From Streptoalloteichus tenebrarius (lineage in GTDB: Bacteria; Actinomycetota; Actinomycetes; Mycobacteriales; Pseudonocardiaceae): a DNA stretch of 64,000 nucleotides. Below, one piece after another: positions 8,980 through 17,503 of this stretch (the stretch's first letter is position 1; each line of letters begins with the position of its first letter). Where the stretch lies: positions 186,001-250,000 of the forward strand of contig NZ_JAMTCP010000004.1 in assembly GCF_024171885.1 (NCBI RefSeq), read 5' to 3'. A program made the translations under genes and the position numbers. The notes below the pieces were generated by a model, which searched no databases, was not told where the DNA came from, and worked only from the letters and a program-made list of their open reading frames with translations.

Positions 8980-9918
8980 GTGGCCGTTCCAGACGACCGG
9001 GTCGCCGCCGTCCGGGCGTTCAACCGCTTCTACACCAATGTCATCGGCGTGCTGCGCGACCACCTGCTGGGCACCGCCTACTCGCTGACCGAGGCCCGCG
9101 TGCTCCACGAGCTGGCGCAGGTCGGCACCAGCGAGGTCGCCGCCCTGCGCCGCGACCTCGACATCGACGCCGGCTACCTGAGCCGGCTGCTGGCCCGGTT
9201 CGAGGGGGCCGAGCTGGTGGTCAGGGAGCGCTCCCGGGCCGACGCCCGCCGCCAGGTGATCCGCCTGACCGACCGGGGGCGGGCCGCCTACGCCGAGCTG
9301 GACAGCCGCTCGGCCCGCCAGGTGCGCGAGCTGCTCGACCACCTCGACGACGACCAGCAGCGGCGCCTGACCTCGGCGATGGAGGTCATCCACACCCTGC
9401 TGGACCCCACCTTCGCGCCCGCCGCGCGACCCCGGCTCGTGCTGCGCCCGCCGCGGCCCGGCGACTACGGCTGGGTGGTGCACCGCCACGGCGCCCTCTA
9501 CGCGCAGGAGCACGGCTGGGATGTGACGTTCGAGGCCGCGGTGGCCCAGATGGTGGGCGACCAGGCGACCCGGCACGACAGCGGGCGCGAGGCGGCGTGG
9601 ATCGCCGAGCTGTTCGGCCAGCCGGTGGGCTGCGTGTTCTGCACGGCGCAGGACGCCACCACCGCCCAGCTCCGGCTGCTGCTGGTCGAACCCACCGCCA
9701 GGGGGCGGGGCGTGGGCGCGGCGTTGGTCGAGCGCTGCGTGCGGTTCGCCAGGGAGGCCGGCTACCGGCGGATCGAGGCGTGGGGCGAGGACGTGCTGGA
9801 GGCGGCGCGACGGCTGTACCGCGGGAGCGGGTTCGTGCTGGCGGCCGAGGAGCCCCACCGCGCGTTCGGCCACGACCTCGTCCGTCAACGGTGGGTGCTG
9901 GACCTGTCCGGCGAATGA
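8980..9918 (+). CDS. MarR helix-turn-helix fused to GNAT acetyltransferase
   Basis: About 312 residues from GTG at 8980, chosen because GGGGGAGCCGGGAG lies just upstream and the palindromic operator would be inside the gene with the longer start. Residues 1-145 form a MarR winged helix (EVAALRRDLDIDAGYLSRLL, wing with RRQVIRLTDRG). Residues about 155-310 form a GNAT domain with the acetyl-CoA loop VEPTARGRGVGAALVERC. Such fusions are common in actinobacteria; they may link transcription control to acetylation of a small molecule or protein, but the target is unknown. Confidence 0.87.
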   Translation: MAVPDDRVAAVRAFNRFYTNVIGVLRDHLLGTAYSLTEARVLHELAQVGTSEVAALRRDLDIDAGYLSRLLARFEGAELVVRERSRADARRQVIRLTDRGRAAYAELDSRSARQVRELLDHLDDDQQRRLTSAMEVIHTLLDPTFAPAARPRLVLRPPRPGDYGWVVHRHGALYAQEHGWDVTFEAAVAQMVGDQATRHDSGREAAWIAELFGQPVGCVFCTAQDATTAQLRLLLVEPTARGRGVGAALVERCVRFAREAGYRRIEAWGEDVLEAARRLYRGSGFVLAAEEPHRAFGHDLVRQRWVLDLSGE

Positions 9919-9983
9919 GACAGGACGGCAGGAAGCGGCCGGGTTTCCGGCGCGGGCGCGGCCACCCGGCGTAGGGTGCGCGG

Positions 9984-11960
9984 GTGGCCTTGATCGCACC
10001 CTTCGGAGCGTGGCAGTCACCGATCACCGCCGAGGACGTCGCGGCGTCCTCGCGCACCCCGCAGTGGGTGGGCGCGCACGGTGACCGGATCTGGTGGGCG
10101 GAGGGGCGGCCGGCCGAGGGCGGCCGGGTCGCCCTGGTGCGGGCCGCGCCCGGCGAGCCGCCGCGCGAGGTGCTCGCCGCCCCGTGGAACGTGCGCAACC
10201 GGGTGCACGAGTACGGGGGGCGGCCGTGGGCGGTCGTGACCACCGCCGAGGGCGACCGACTCGTCTTCACCCACTGGGACGACCAGCGGGTGTACCTGGT
10301 GGACCCGGACGCGGCGGGGGCGACGCCCCGGCCGATCAGCCCGGCTCCCGAGCGCCCGCACGGCCACCGCTACGCCGAGCCGACCGTCTCCCCGGACGGC
10401 TCCGAGATCTGGTGCGTGCGGGAGTCCGTCACCGGCGACCTGCGCACCGACGTGCGCCGGGACCTGGTCGCGTTGCCGGTGGACGGCGCGGCCGCCGAGG
10501 ACGCCTCGGCGGTGCGCGTGCTGGCCGCCAGCCACCACTTCCTGTCCGGCCCCAAGCCCAGCCCGGACGGCCGGCACGTCGCGTGGTTCGGCTGGAACCA
10601 CCCGGCGATGCCGTGGGACGGCACCGAGTTGTGCGTCGCCGAGCTGACCGGCGGCGTGTTCGGGCCGCATCGCGTGGTCGCCGGCGGTCCGAGCGAGGCG
10701 GTCTGCCAGGTCGAGTGGGACGGCCCCGACGCGCTGTGCGCGCTGACCGACCCCGACGGCTGGTGGAACCTGCACCGGATCGGGCTGGACGGCACCGTGC
10801 GCAACCTCCACCCGTGTGAGGAGGAGCTGGGCGGGCCGCTGTGGCAGACCGGCGCGCGCTGGTTCGCCCGGCTGGGCGAGGACCGGTACGCGGTGTTGCG
10901 GGCCGGGCGGCTGGCCGTGCTGGACGCCGCCTCGGGCCGGTTGACCGACGTGGACTCCGATGTGGACGGAGCCGGCGGGGTGTGGGGCGCGACCCTGACC
11001 GCCGTCGGCGACGGCGTGGCCGGCGTGGTGTCCGGGCCCCGGCGGCACCCGACCGTCGCGCGGGTCGACCTGGCCACGGGCGAGCTGGTGGCGCTGGGGG
11101 AGCAGCCGTCGGCGCTGCCGGACCCGCGCTACCTGCCCGAGCCGGTCCAGCGGGTGTTCCCCGGCCCCGACGGCCAGGAGATCCCCGCCTACGTCTACCC
11201 GCCGGCCAACCCCGACTACGAGGGTCCCGGGGGGGAGCGGCCGCCGTACCTGGTCCACGTCCACGGTGGACCGACCGGCCGGGTGTTCGGGGTGCTCCAG
11301 CTCGACATCGCCTACTTCACCAGCCGGGGCGTCGGCGTGGTGGCGGTGAACTACGGCGGGTCCACCGGCTACGGCAGGGCGTTCCGGGAACGGCTGCGGG
11401 AGAACTGGGGCGTGGTGGACGTCGCCGACTGCGCGGCCGTGGCCGAGGCGTTGGCCGCCGAGGGCACCGCCGACCCCGAGCGGTTGGCGATCCGGGGCGG
11501 CAGCGCCGGCGGGTGGACCACGGCGGCGTCGCTGACCTCAGTGGGCACCTACCGGTGCGGCACGGCGATGTTCCCCATCCTCGACCTGACCGGCTGGTCC
11601 GAGGGCGAGACCCACGACTTCGAGAGCCGGTACCTGGACAGCCTCATCGGCCCGTTGCCCGAGACCGCCGACCGGTACCGGGACCGGTCGCCGGTGAACC
11701 GGGTCGACCGGTTGGCGGGGCCGATCCTGTTGTTGCAGGGCCTGGAGGACGAGATCTGCCCGCCGGAGCAGAGCCTGCGGCTGGTCACGGCGTTGGAGGG
11801 GCGCGGCATCCCCCACGCCTACCTCGCGTTCCCCGGGGAGCAGCACGGTTTCCGGCGGGCCGAGACGATCGTGACGGCGTTGCAAGCCGAGTTGTCCTTC
11901 TACGGTCAGGTGTTGGGCTTCGAGCCCTTGGACGTGCCCCGACTGGAGCTGCGTCGCTGA
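9984..11960 (+). CDS. S9-family prolyl oligopeptidase-like serine peptidase
   Basis: 658 residues. An N-terminal beta-propeller-like region (repeated PDG blocks: SPDGSEIWCV, SPDGRHVAWFGW) is followed by an alpha/beta hydrolase domain. The nucleophile is Ser507 in GGSAGGWT, with Asp589 in LEDEICP and His621 in GEQHGFR. Related enzymes release dipeptides or acyl-amino acids in the cytosol; no signal peptide is present. GTG at 9984 lies 6 bases after TAGGGT, so a leaderless transcript is likely. The gene ends at a strong bidirectional hairpin shared with the convergent exporter. Confidence 0.9.
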   Translation: MALIAPFGAWQSPITAEDVAASSRTPQWVGAHGDRIWWAEGRPAEGGRVALVRAAPGEPPREVLAAPWNVRNRVHEYGGRPWAVVTTAEGDRLVFTHWDDQRVYLVDPDAAGATPRPISPAPERPHGHRYAEPTVSPDGSEIWCVRESVTGDLRTDVRRDLVALPVDGAAAEDASAVRVLAASHHFLSGPKPSPDGRHVAWFGWNHPAMPWDGTELCVAELTGGVFGPHRVVAGGPSEAVCQVEWDGPDALCALTDPDGWWNLHRIGLDGTVRNLHPCEEELGGPLWQTGARWFARLGEDRYAVLRAGRLAVLDAASGRLTDVDSDVDGAGGVWGATLTAVGDGVAGVVSGPRRHPTVARVDLATGELVALGEQPSALPDPRYLPEPVQRVFPGPDGQEIPAYVYPPANPDYEGPGGERPPYLVHVHGGPTGRVFGVLQLDIAYFTSRGVGVVAVNYGGSTGYGRAFRERLRENWGVVDVADCAAVAEALAAEGTADPERLAIRGGSAGGWTTAASLTSVGTYRCGTAMFPILDLTGWSEGETHDFESRYLDSLIGPLPETADRYRDRSPVNRVDRLAGPILLLQGLEDEICPPEQSLRLVTALEGRGIPHAYLAFPGEQHGFRRAETIVTALQAELSFYGQVLGFEPLDVPRLELRR

Positions 11961-11978
11961 CCTGCCCGCCGCCCCGGC

Positions 11979-12021
11979 GGTCCTGACCCGCCCACACCGC
12001 GCGCGTGGACGGGTCAGGACC
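11979..12021. terminator. Bidirectional terminator hairpin
   Basis: A 17-base stem with one mismatch (GGTCCTGACCCGCCCAC against GTGGACGGGTCAGGACC) and a 9-base loop lies between the convergent peptidase and exporter genes. There is no U-tract, which is usual in high-GC actinobacteria. Confidence 0.75.
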
Positions 12022-12031
12022 GGGTGAAGGG

Positions 12032-13492
12032 TCAGGTGTGGTCAGGCTGGCTCGGCTGACGCGACTGGTCCGACCGGTCTGCTTGGTTGGGCTGGTCCGA
12101 TCGGTTCTGCTGTCGGGGCCGGCGCAGCAGGTGCGCGGCCACGAGCCCGCTGGCCATGGCCAGCGCGGCGCAGCACAGCAGGGTCTGGACGACCCCGCCG
12201 GTCGTGTCCTGGCCGTGGCCCCGGTAGATCGTGCCGCACAGGGCGATGCCCAACGCCAGGCCGAGCTGGCGGGAACTGTTGGCCGCCGCGCCCGCCGTGC
12301 CGCCGTAGCTGGGTGGCACGGCGGCGATGGCCACCGCGGGGAAGACCGGGGACACGATGCCCGCCCCGAAGCCGGTGATGACCAGCATGGGCAGCAGGGC
12401 GGGCCAGCCCGGGGCGGCCAGCACGAGCACCGCCGCGGCGCAGCCCAGTCCGATGAGGACGGTCGCGCCGCCCAGCACCAGGCTCGGGGCCGGACGGTGC
12501 AGCCGGTCGCTGAGCAGCGCGGAGACCAGGAAGAACACCACGACCTGGAGGGCGAGCACCACGGAGGTGGCCGTCGGCCCCAGTCCGGTGGTCTCCTGCA
12601 ACCACAGGGACACCACCGGCAGCGCGCCGAAGGCGGCGAAGTAGTAGCTGAACGCGACGACCAGCACGCCGACGAACGCGCGGGTGCCGAACAGCGACGG
12701 CGGCACCATCGGGGCCCGGCTGTGGCGTTCGACGAGGACGAACCCCACCACCGCCAGCGCGGCCACCCCCGCGCCGACGAGTGTTCCCGTCGCGCCCCAG
12801 CCGTGGTCGCCGCCGTTGATGACGGTGTAGGTCATGGCCGTGGCCGCCAGGGTGAAGGCGACGATGCCGGGGACGTCGACCCGTTGGCCGCCGGGCGGAC
12901 TCTCCGCCAGCGAGGTCACGGCGAGGATCAGGGCCGCCACGCACAGCGGCAGCGAGGCGAGGAAGATCCACCGCCACCCGAGGAGGTCGGCGAGCACTCC
13001 GCCGGCGACGGTGCCCACGGCGCCGCCCGCGCCGGCGACCGTGCCCCACACGGCGAAGGCCCTCGCCCTGGCCTGGCCGTGGTAGGTGAGGCCGACCAGC
13101 GGCAGGATCGTGGCGAACATCGCGGCCCCCGCCACGCCCTGGGCCGCGCGGGCGGCGACCAGCGCGGTGACGGAGCCCGCCACTCCGCAGGCCAGTGTGG
13201 ACAGTCCAAAGGCGACCAGTCCGGCGAGGTAGACCCGCCTGCGGCCCAGCGCGTCGCTCAGCGAGCCCATGCCGAGCAGCAGCCCGGCGAGCGCGACGGT
13301 GAAGACGTCGACCACCCACTGGAGCGCGGTGAAGTCGCCGCCGAGGTCCGCGCCGATCCTCGGCAGCGCCACGGTGACGATCGTGGTGTAGAGGACGAGC
13401 AGGAAGGTGCCGAGGCAGGCGGCGACCAGGGGGCGCCACGAGACGGGTGTCGCGGTCGCCGGGGGTGCGGGGGAGTCGAGTGAGGCGGACAT
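12032..13492 (-). CDS. MFS exporter, DHA2 (EmrB/QacA-like)
   Basis: About 486 residues with roughly 14 membrane segments, the mark of the DHA2 drug:proton antiporters. Motif A is GMGSLSDALGRRRVYLAG (about residue 75), and a motif C-like GTVAGAGGAVGTVAGGV lies near residue 155. The C-terminus is an unusual Asn/Asp/Gln/Ser/Arg-rich hydrophilic tail (QNRSDQPNQADRSDQSRQ). It probably exports a drug or metabolite. The start is taken at MSASL; a Met three codons upstream is also possible. It is divergent from the CGNR protein, whose start region carries a palindrome likely to control both. Confidence 0.88.
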   Translation of the reverse strand: MSASLDSPAPPATATPVSWRPLVAACLGTFLLVLYTTIVTVALPRIGADLGGDFTALQWVVDVFTVALAGLLLGMGSLSDALGRRRVYLAGLVAFGLSTLACGVAGSVTALVAARAAQGVAGAAMFATILPLVGLTYHGQARARAFAVWGTVAGAGGAVGTVAGGVLADLLGWRWIFLASLPLCVAALILAVTSLAESPPGGQRVDVPGIVAFTLAATAMTYTVINGGDHGWGATGTLVGAGVAALAVVGFVLVERHSRAPMVPPSLFGTRAFVGVLVVAFSYYFAAFGALPVVSLWLQETTGLGPTATSVVLALQVVVFFLVSALLSDRLHRPAPSLVLGGATVLIGLGCAAAVLVLAAPGWPALLPMLVITGFGAGIVSPVFPAVAIAAVPPSYGGTAGAAANSSRQLGLALGIALCGTIYRGHGQDTTGGVVQTLLCCAALAMASGLVAAHLLRRPRQQNRSDQPNQADRSDQSRQPSQPDHT

Positions 13493-13507
13493 GCCCAGCA
13501 CGATGAT

Positions 13508-13536
13508 GTAATGGTCTTGTGCAGGAAAACCATTAC
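13508..13536. promoter_or_regulatory. Inverted repeat spanning the start codon of the CGNR gene
   Basis: GTAATGGT (13508-13515) and ACCATTAC (13529-13536) are perfect 8-base arms spaced by 13 bases. The GTG start at 13519 lies inside the spacer and a TGTAAT -10-like hexamer (13507-13512) overlaps the left arm, so a bound repressor would block both the promoter and the start. It is close enough to the divergent exporter start to affect it too. Confidence 0.6.
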
Positions 13537-14034
13537 TACGTCGACACCCTGCGCCTGGTGACCGACCTCACGAACACGCCCGTGACCGACCTGGCGGACC
13601 TGCGGGAGCGGTGCGCCCGCATCAGGCTGGACATCCCGGCGCGCCCTCGGGACCTGGCCGAGGTACGCGCCCTGGTCGGGCGCTGGGTCGAGATCGTCGA
13701 CGCCGCCAGCGAGGAGCGCAGGGTCGCGCTGCTCAACGCCCTGCTGGCCGAGGCCGCCGCGTACCCGAGGATCACCGACCACGACGGGACGGGCTGGCAC
13801 CTGCACTACCGCGACGACGACGTCCCCCTGGCCGCGGCCCTGCGGGCGGTGGTCTCCGTCGCGGCGGCGCAACACCTCACCGCCACGGGGATGCACCGGC
13901 TGGGTCGGTGCGCGCTCCCAGAATGCCGGTTCGTGTTCGTCGACTTCAGTCGCGGCGGACGGCAGCGCTACTGCTCGCGGGTGTGCGCCAACCGGGACGC
14001 GGTCCGCCGCCACCGGCGGAAGACGGCGCGGTAG
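13519..14034 (+). CDS. CGNR zinc-finger family protein
   Basis: 171 residues. The N-terminal part is the ABATE (putative stress-induced) helical domain; the C-terminal zinc finger is GRCALPECRFVFVDFSR then QRYCSRVCANRDAVRRHRR (about residues 131-169), with four Cys and the family CGNR signature changed to CANR. These proteins are thought to be transcription regulators, so it may control the divergent exporter through the palindrome over its start. GTG at 13519 lies 6 bases after TGTAAT, a leaderless layout. Confidence 0.85.
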   Translation: MQENHYYVDTLRLVTDLTNTPVTDLADLRERCARIRLDIPARPRDLAEVRALVGRWVEIVDAASEERRVALLNALLAEAAAYPRITDHDGTGWHLHYRDDDVPLAAALRAVVSVAAAQHLTATGMHRLGRCALPECRFVFVDFSRGGRQRYCSRVCANRDAVRRHRRKTAR

Positions 14035-14280
14035 CCGAACCCCGCACCCCCGTCGGGCTAACGACTCGTCGGTCCGGGTCAGGGGTGATTTCCGCCCGGC
14101 GGTGGCCGCCGGTCACCCGCGCCTCATTCGGGGCGACCAGCCGCTGCTTCTGGGCGTCCACGCCCTCCGAGGGGAGACACTCCTGTCCGTGATCCTGACC
14201 GCGACCGCCCCCCACCCCGGCGGGCGACACCGCGCTCCGGCCGGTGATCCGACCGCTGTACGTCAACCTGGCGATCAAGC

Positions 14281-14716
14281 GCCGCCTTCGCGGCGCCTAG
14301 CGTTCGTGTTCCGGGACGGCATCCTCGACTACCAGGTGGCCACGCTCGCCGGCGGCGACGTCCGCGCCCGGTCCACACTGGAGGACGTCCTGTGGATCCG
14401 GCCGGTCTCGGTCCTGGTCGTCGGGGCCGTCTGCCTGCGCCTCGCCACCCGTCTCCGGAGGGGGCGGTGCTCCACCTACGTCCGGGGTGTTGCTCTTCGC
14501 GGCGCTCGGCTGCGCCGGGCAGGTCTTCATGGTCGTCAGCGCCCAGTTCCCGCTGTGGATGAGGATCGGCCACCTCGCGCAGGCGTGGTGCTGCTGACCC
14601 TGCTGTTCGCCGTCACCCGGCCCGCGGTGCGGGCGCACTTCGCAAGGCGCGCACTCGGTGAGAACCGGCGGCTCCTGTGTGACGGTCGAGCCCTGATCGA
14701 GCCAACGGGGCGGTGA
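14281..14716 (+). pseudogene. Probable decayed membrane-protein gene
   Basis: No intact gene fits, but coding-like pieces lie in different plus frames: a segment ending VLVVGAVCLRLATRLRRG (to about 14464), then GVLLFAALGCAGQVFMVVSAQ and QFPLWMRIGHLAQAW (14484-14594), then GVVLLTLLFAVTRPAVRAHF and ALGENRRLLCDG (to 14716). Each holds a hydrophobic helix, so a multi-pass membrane protein broken by two frameshifts is the simplest reading. The family is not recognised. The 250 bases before it show nothing. Confidence 0.35.
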
Positions 14717-14731
14717 TCACACCAGAGCGGG

Positions 14732-14777
14732 GTGGCCGCGGTGGTCGGGACCGCGCGCCCCTGGCCACCGCGGCCAC
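14732..14777. terminator. Hairpin terminator of the ricin-type lectin gene
   Basis: A perfect 13-base stem GTGGCCGCGGTGG / CCACCGCGGCCAC with a 20-base GC-rich loop lies 6 bases beyond the stop of the minus-strand lectin gene and just beyond the decayed gene on the other strand. Confidence 0.6.
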
Positions 14778-14783
14778 TCGGTG

Positions 14784-15266
14784 TCACTGCTTTTTGACCA
14801 GCCAGCGGTCGCGGGCGTCGTCCACCGAGCAGCCCGCGCCGACCATCATGTTCCTGTTGCCCTGGAAGAGACAGCGACCGCTCGTCACACCCTGGATGAG
14901 GACGAAGGGTGCGATCTTCGGGTCACTCACGATCCGCCACCGCTGCTCGGCCTTGCCGCCGTCGCAGGGACTGGTGGTGGGCTTGAACCCGCTCAACTCC
15001 GCGCACCGGCCGGTGGCCACGCCCTGGAGGGTGAACTCGCCGTTGGACTGCCTGGCCAACCGCCACCGCTGGTAACGGTTCTCCATGTCCCGGGTGCAGT
15101 CCTTGACATAGACCTTTCCCTCCGCGTCGTGGTCCAGGCACTGACCGAAACGATGGTTGCTGATCTCGAACCGGGTGTCGGCCCCGGCGGCCGAGGCCGG
15201 GGGCGTCAGGAGTCCGGCGGACAGCAGGCCGAGGAGGGCCGACAACACCACGTGCCGACGTCGCAT
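14784..15266 (-). CDS. Secreted ricin-type beta-trefoil (RICIN) domain protein
   Basis: 160 residues. A Sec signal peptide is clear (MRRRHVVLSALLGLLSAGLL with a PASAAG cleavage site near residue 27). The mature part is one beta-trefoil with three repeats, each with a cysteine and a W or Q-W element: QCLDHDAEGKVYVKDC, RCAELSGFKPTTSPC with EQRWRI, and RCLFQGNRNMMVGAGC with RDRWLV. RICIN domains bind sugars, usually as an appendage to hydrolases; here the domain stands alone, so it is an extracellular lectin-like protein of unknown ligand. Confidence 0.85.
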   Translation of the reverse strand: MRRRHVVLSALLGLLSAGLLTPPASAAGADTRFEISNHRFGQCLDHDAEGKVYVKDCTRDMENRYQRWRLARQSNGEFTLQGVATGRCAELSGFKPTTSPCDGGKAEQRWRIVSDPKIAPFVLIQGVTSGRCLFQGNRNMMVGAGCSVDDARDRWLVKKQ

Positions 15267-15528
15267 GGAAGGGTGTCCTCATTCCTGGTCCCGTCGCCCG
15301 CGCCCACTCGACGGCGCGTGTCCACAGCGGACGGAACCCGTGCGAGGAAGGTCTAATGCCTCCTCGTTCGAGTGAGCCAGCGTCCCGAGGCATCACCACC
15401 CGTTCGAGGAACGAGAGCACGCGGAAGAACCAGGGCGGGGGCGCCGTCGATCACTCTCGATCTTGGTCGTTGTCGGGTCAGGCAAGGAAGGGCGCCCGGG
15501 ACCGCCCGGCTCCGGGACGACACGCCGG

Positions 15529-15915
15529 TCATCGGGAGCGCCGCCGCGCGGCCAGGAAGAACCCGGCGAGGACGAACATCGCGGCCACCGGGACCAGGAC
15601 GCCCAGCAGCACGAGCCCGACCCACGACACGAGCACACCCATCAGGTCCCACGGCTCGTCGCCCATGGCGTGCTGCACCACCGTCACGGCGGCGCTCAGC
15701 ACGGCCAGGACCATCAGGGTGCCGAGGCGGATGGAGACCCGCAGGTCCCGCACCCGGGGACGCGGCGGCGCTGGTGACGCGGGGGTGGAGGCTTCGGGGT
15801 GCCACGCGGGCACGTCGGCCGCCTTCGGCAGGTGCTCCAGGCGGCCGACGACGCCGTCGAAGGAGTGTGGCCACGAGGGTTCCTCGTCGTCGCTGGGGTG
15901 ATGTGCCCGGGGCAC
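15529..15915 (-). CDS. Small two-TM membrane protein
   Basis: About 128 residues from GTG at 15915, which follows GAGGAGAG at a usable distance. The N-terminal 65 residues are hydrophilic and Pro-rich; then come two hydrophobic helices (LGTLMVLAVLSAAVTVV and VSWVGLVLLGVLVPVAAMF) and a basic AARRRSR end. No family was recognised. Much longer minus-strand frames continue upstream, but that part is antisense to the ferritin-like gene and is not coding. Confidence 0.5.
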   Translation of the reverse strand: MPRAHHPSDDEEPSWPHSFDGVVGRLEHLPKAADVPAWHPEASTPASPAPPRPRVRDLRVSIRLGTLMVLAVLSAAVTVVQHAMGDEPWDLMGVLVSWVGLVLLGVLVPVAAMFVLAGFFLAARRRSR

Positions 15916-16368
15916 GCGCTCATCTCTCCTCGGTAGACCGACTCTGGGGGCATGGTGACCGGTCGCCGGAGCGGGGAAAAGTCCACAGAGTCGGCACTGG
16001 CGCTGGTCTTCCGCCCGTGGTGGGGAAGCTGGCGGGGGCGCTCGGCGGCGGCTGGCCGGCGTCCCCACCACCATGACCAGTTCCGCCGGGCGCGCTCGCG
16101 CCTGCCGTGGTGGACCTCGACCTCGACGGCGAGAGGCGAGGGCGACGGTCGCTCTGTGCACAGAGGACCGGCAGTGCGCAGAGGACCGACAGCGCCGACC
16201 GGCTTCTCGTGTCGCTCCCGCATCGGAGCGGCCAGGTTGGCGCGGTCCCCCCTCCGTGTTCGCGGACTGCGGCCGGTGCGCGCCTCTGCGACCGTGGTCG
16301 GGGCCGTTGGCGCTGCCAGGGGAGCCAGTGCCGCCGGACGGGTGAACGCGAGGACCGGGGGTGCGACC
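15916..16368. other. Intergenic region upstream of the ferritin-like gene
   Basis: About 450 bases between two divergent genes, with no convincing coding frame. It contains a short imperfect direct repeat (CAGAGGACCG twice near 16160-16190) and ends in a 9-base tandem repeat, TGACGACCG, at the start of the ferritin-like gene. No clear promoter or palindrome was identified. Confidence 0.4.
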
Positions 16369-17466
16369 GTGACGACCGTGACGACCGTGACGTCGGAGAG
16401 GAACGCGGCCATCGTCCAGTTGATGGCGGTGCCGGACGAGAACGTCGACCTGGACTGGCTCCGCCAGGCGTTGCAGAACGCGTTGTTCCTGGAGCTGGCG
16501 ACGATCCCGCCCTACGCGTGCGGGCTCTGGTCGATCATGAGCCCCGAGGCGGACAGCGCGGTGCACCGCACGATCCGCGAGATCATCTTCGACGAGATGT
16601 CGCACCTCGGGCTCGTCGGCAACATGCTGTCCGCGATCGGGGGAGCGCCCGTCCTGTCCGACCCCGCCCGGCTGCCCCACTACCCGGGGCCGCTGCCCGG
16701 TGGCGTCCGCCCCGAGGTGGAGGTGCGCCTGACCGGGCTGACCCGGTCCGCGCTGGACATGTACTCCGAGATCGAGAAACCGGACCAGCCCCTGGCGCGC
16801 GGGGAGGACCACACCTCGATCGGCGCGTTCTACCGGAGGATCAGGAAGGCCTTCGAGGACCTGGCGCCGCCGCTGGACACCCGACGCCAGATCGAACAGG
16901 CGATGCCGAGGCACGGCCCCGGCAACGACATCGTCGCGATGCGGGACCACGGGACCGTGCTCACCAGCATCGACGTGATCACCGAGCAGGGCGAGGGCAC
17001 CCACACCTCGCCGAGCAGTCCACAGTGGACCCCCGAGGGGGACCTGTCCCACTACTACGCGTTCCGCGAGCTGTACCACGGGCGCAGGCTGGTCAACGTG
17101 GACGGCAGGTGGGTGTTCGCCGGGGACCCGGTCTCCCTGCCCCGAGCGCACGCGGTCGGGGAGGTGCCGGCCGGCGGATGGGCCGCCGACCCGGTGAACA
17201 ACCCGACGGGGCGGCCGGTGGCCATGGCCCTCGACGCGTTCAACGCCGCCTACTCGTCGATGCTGCTGTCCCTGGAGCAGGCGTGGCGGACCGAGGACGG
17301 GGGCCGGCGCGCCCAGCACGTCCGGGACGCGATCCGGTCCATGGGCGAGATGCGGTCGTGGGGGAGGCTGGTCATGCAGGTCCCGCTGCCCGACGGCAGC
17401 GGCTGGCACTACTGCCCGGAGTTCCGTCCTCCGCTGCCCGGTCTGCCTGGCCCGCGCACCGCCTGA
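16369..17466 (+). CDS. Ferritin-like protein related to iminophenyl-pyruvate dimer synthase (VioB/RebD-type domain)
   Basis: About 365 residues from GTG at 16369, after a GGGGG ribosome site. The ferritin-like domain has helix A QNALFLELATIPPYACGLWS with Glu42 and helix B IIFDEMSHLGLVGNMLSAIG with Glu76 and His79, the di-iron or haem-adjacent ligands of this family, followed by GGAPVLSDPARLPHYPGPLP, typical of the PF12902-type proteins. In VioB and RebD this domain is linked to oxidative coupling of iminoacids to bis-indole pigments; here it is stand-alone with no pathway partners nearby, so the substrate is unknown. Confidence 0.78.
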   Translation: MTTVTTVTSERNAAIVQLMAVPDENVDLDWLRQALQNALFLELATIPPYACGLWSIMSPEADSAVHRTIREIIFDEMSHLGLVGNMLSAIGGAPVLSDPARLPHYPGPLPGGVRPEVEVRLTGLTRSALDMYSEIEKPDQPLARGEDHTSIGAFYRRIRKAFEDLAPPLDTRRQIEQAMPRHGPGNDIVAMRDHGTVLTSIDVITEQGEGTHTSPSSPQWTPEGDLSHYYAFRELYHGRRLVNVDGRWVFAGDPVSLPRAHAVGEVPAGGWAADPVNNPTGRPVAMALDAFNAAYSSMLLSLEQAWRTEDGGRRAQHVRDAIRSMGEMRSWGRLVMQVPLPDGSGWHYCPEFRPPLPGLPGPRTA

Positions 17467-17503
17467 GCGGCCCCTCGTCCCGTCCGCGGGGGTTGGGTGT
17501 GGT

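Noticed and set aside
12005-13483. Plus-strand open frame opposite the DHA2 exporter
   Set aside because: Gln/His/Arg/Gly-rich translation with no hydrophobic pattern; the reverse strand is a clear MFS protein.
15529-17409. Long minus-strand frame opposite the ferritin-like gene
   Set aside because: Antisense shadow except for the final 128 codons, which encode the small membrane protein.
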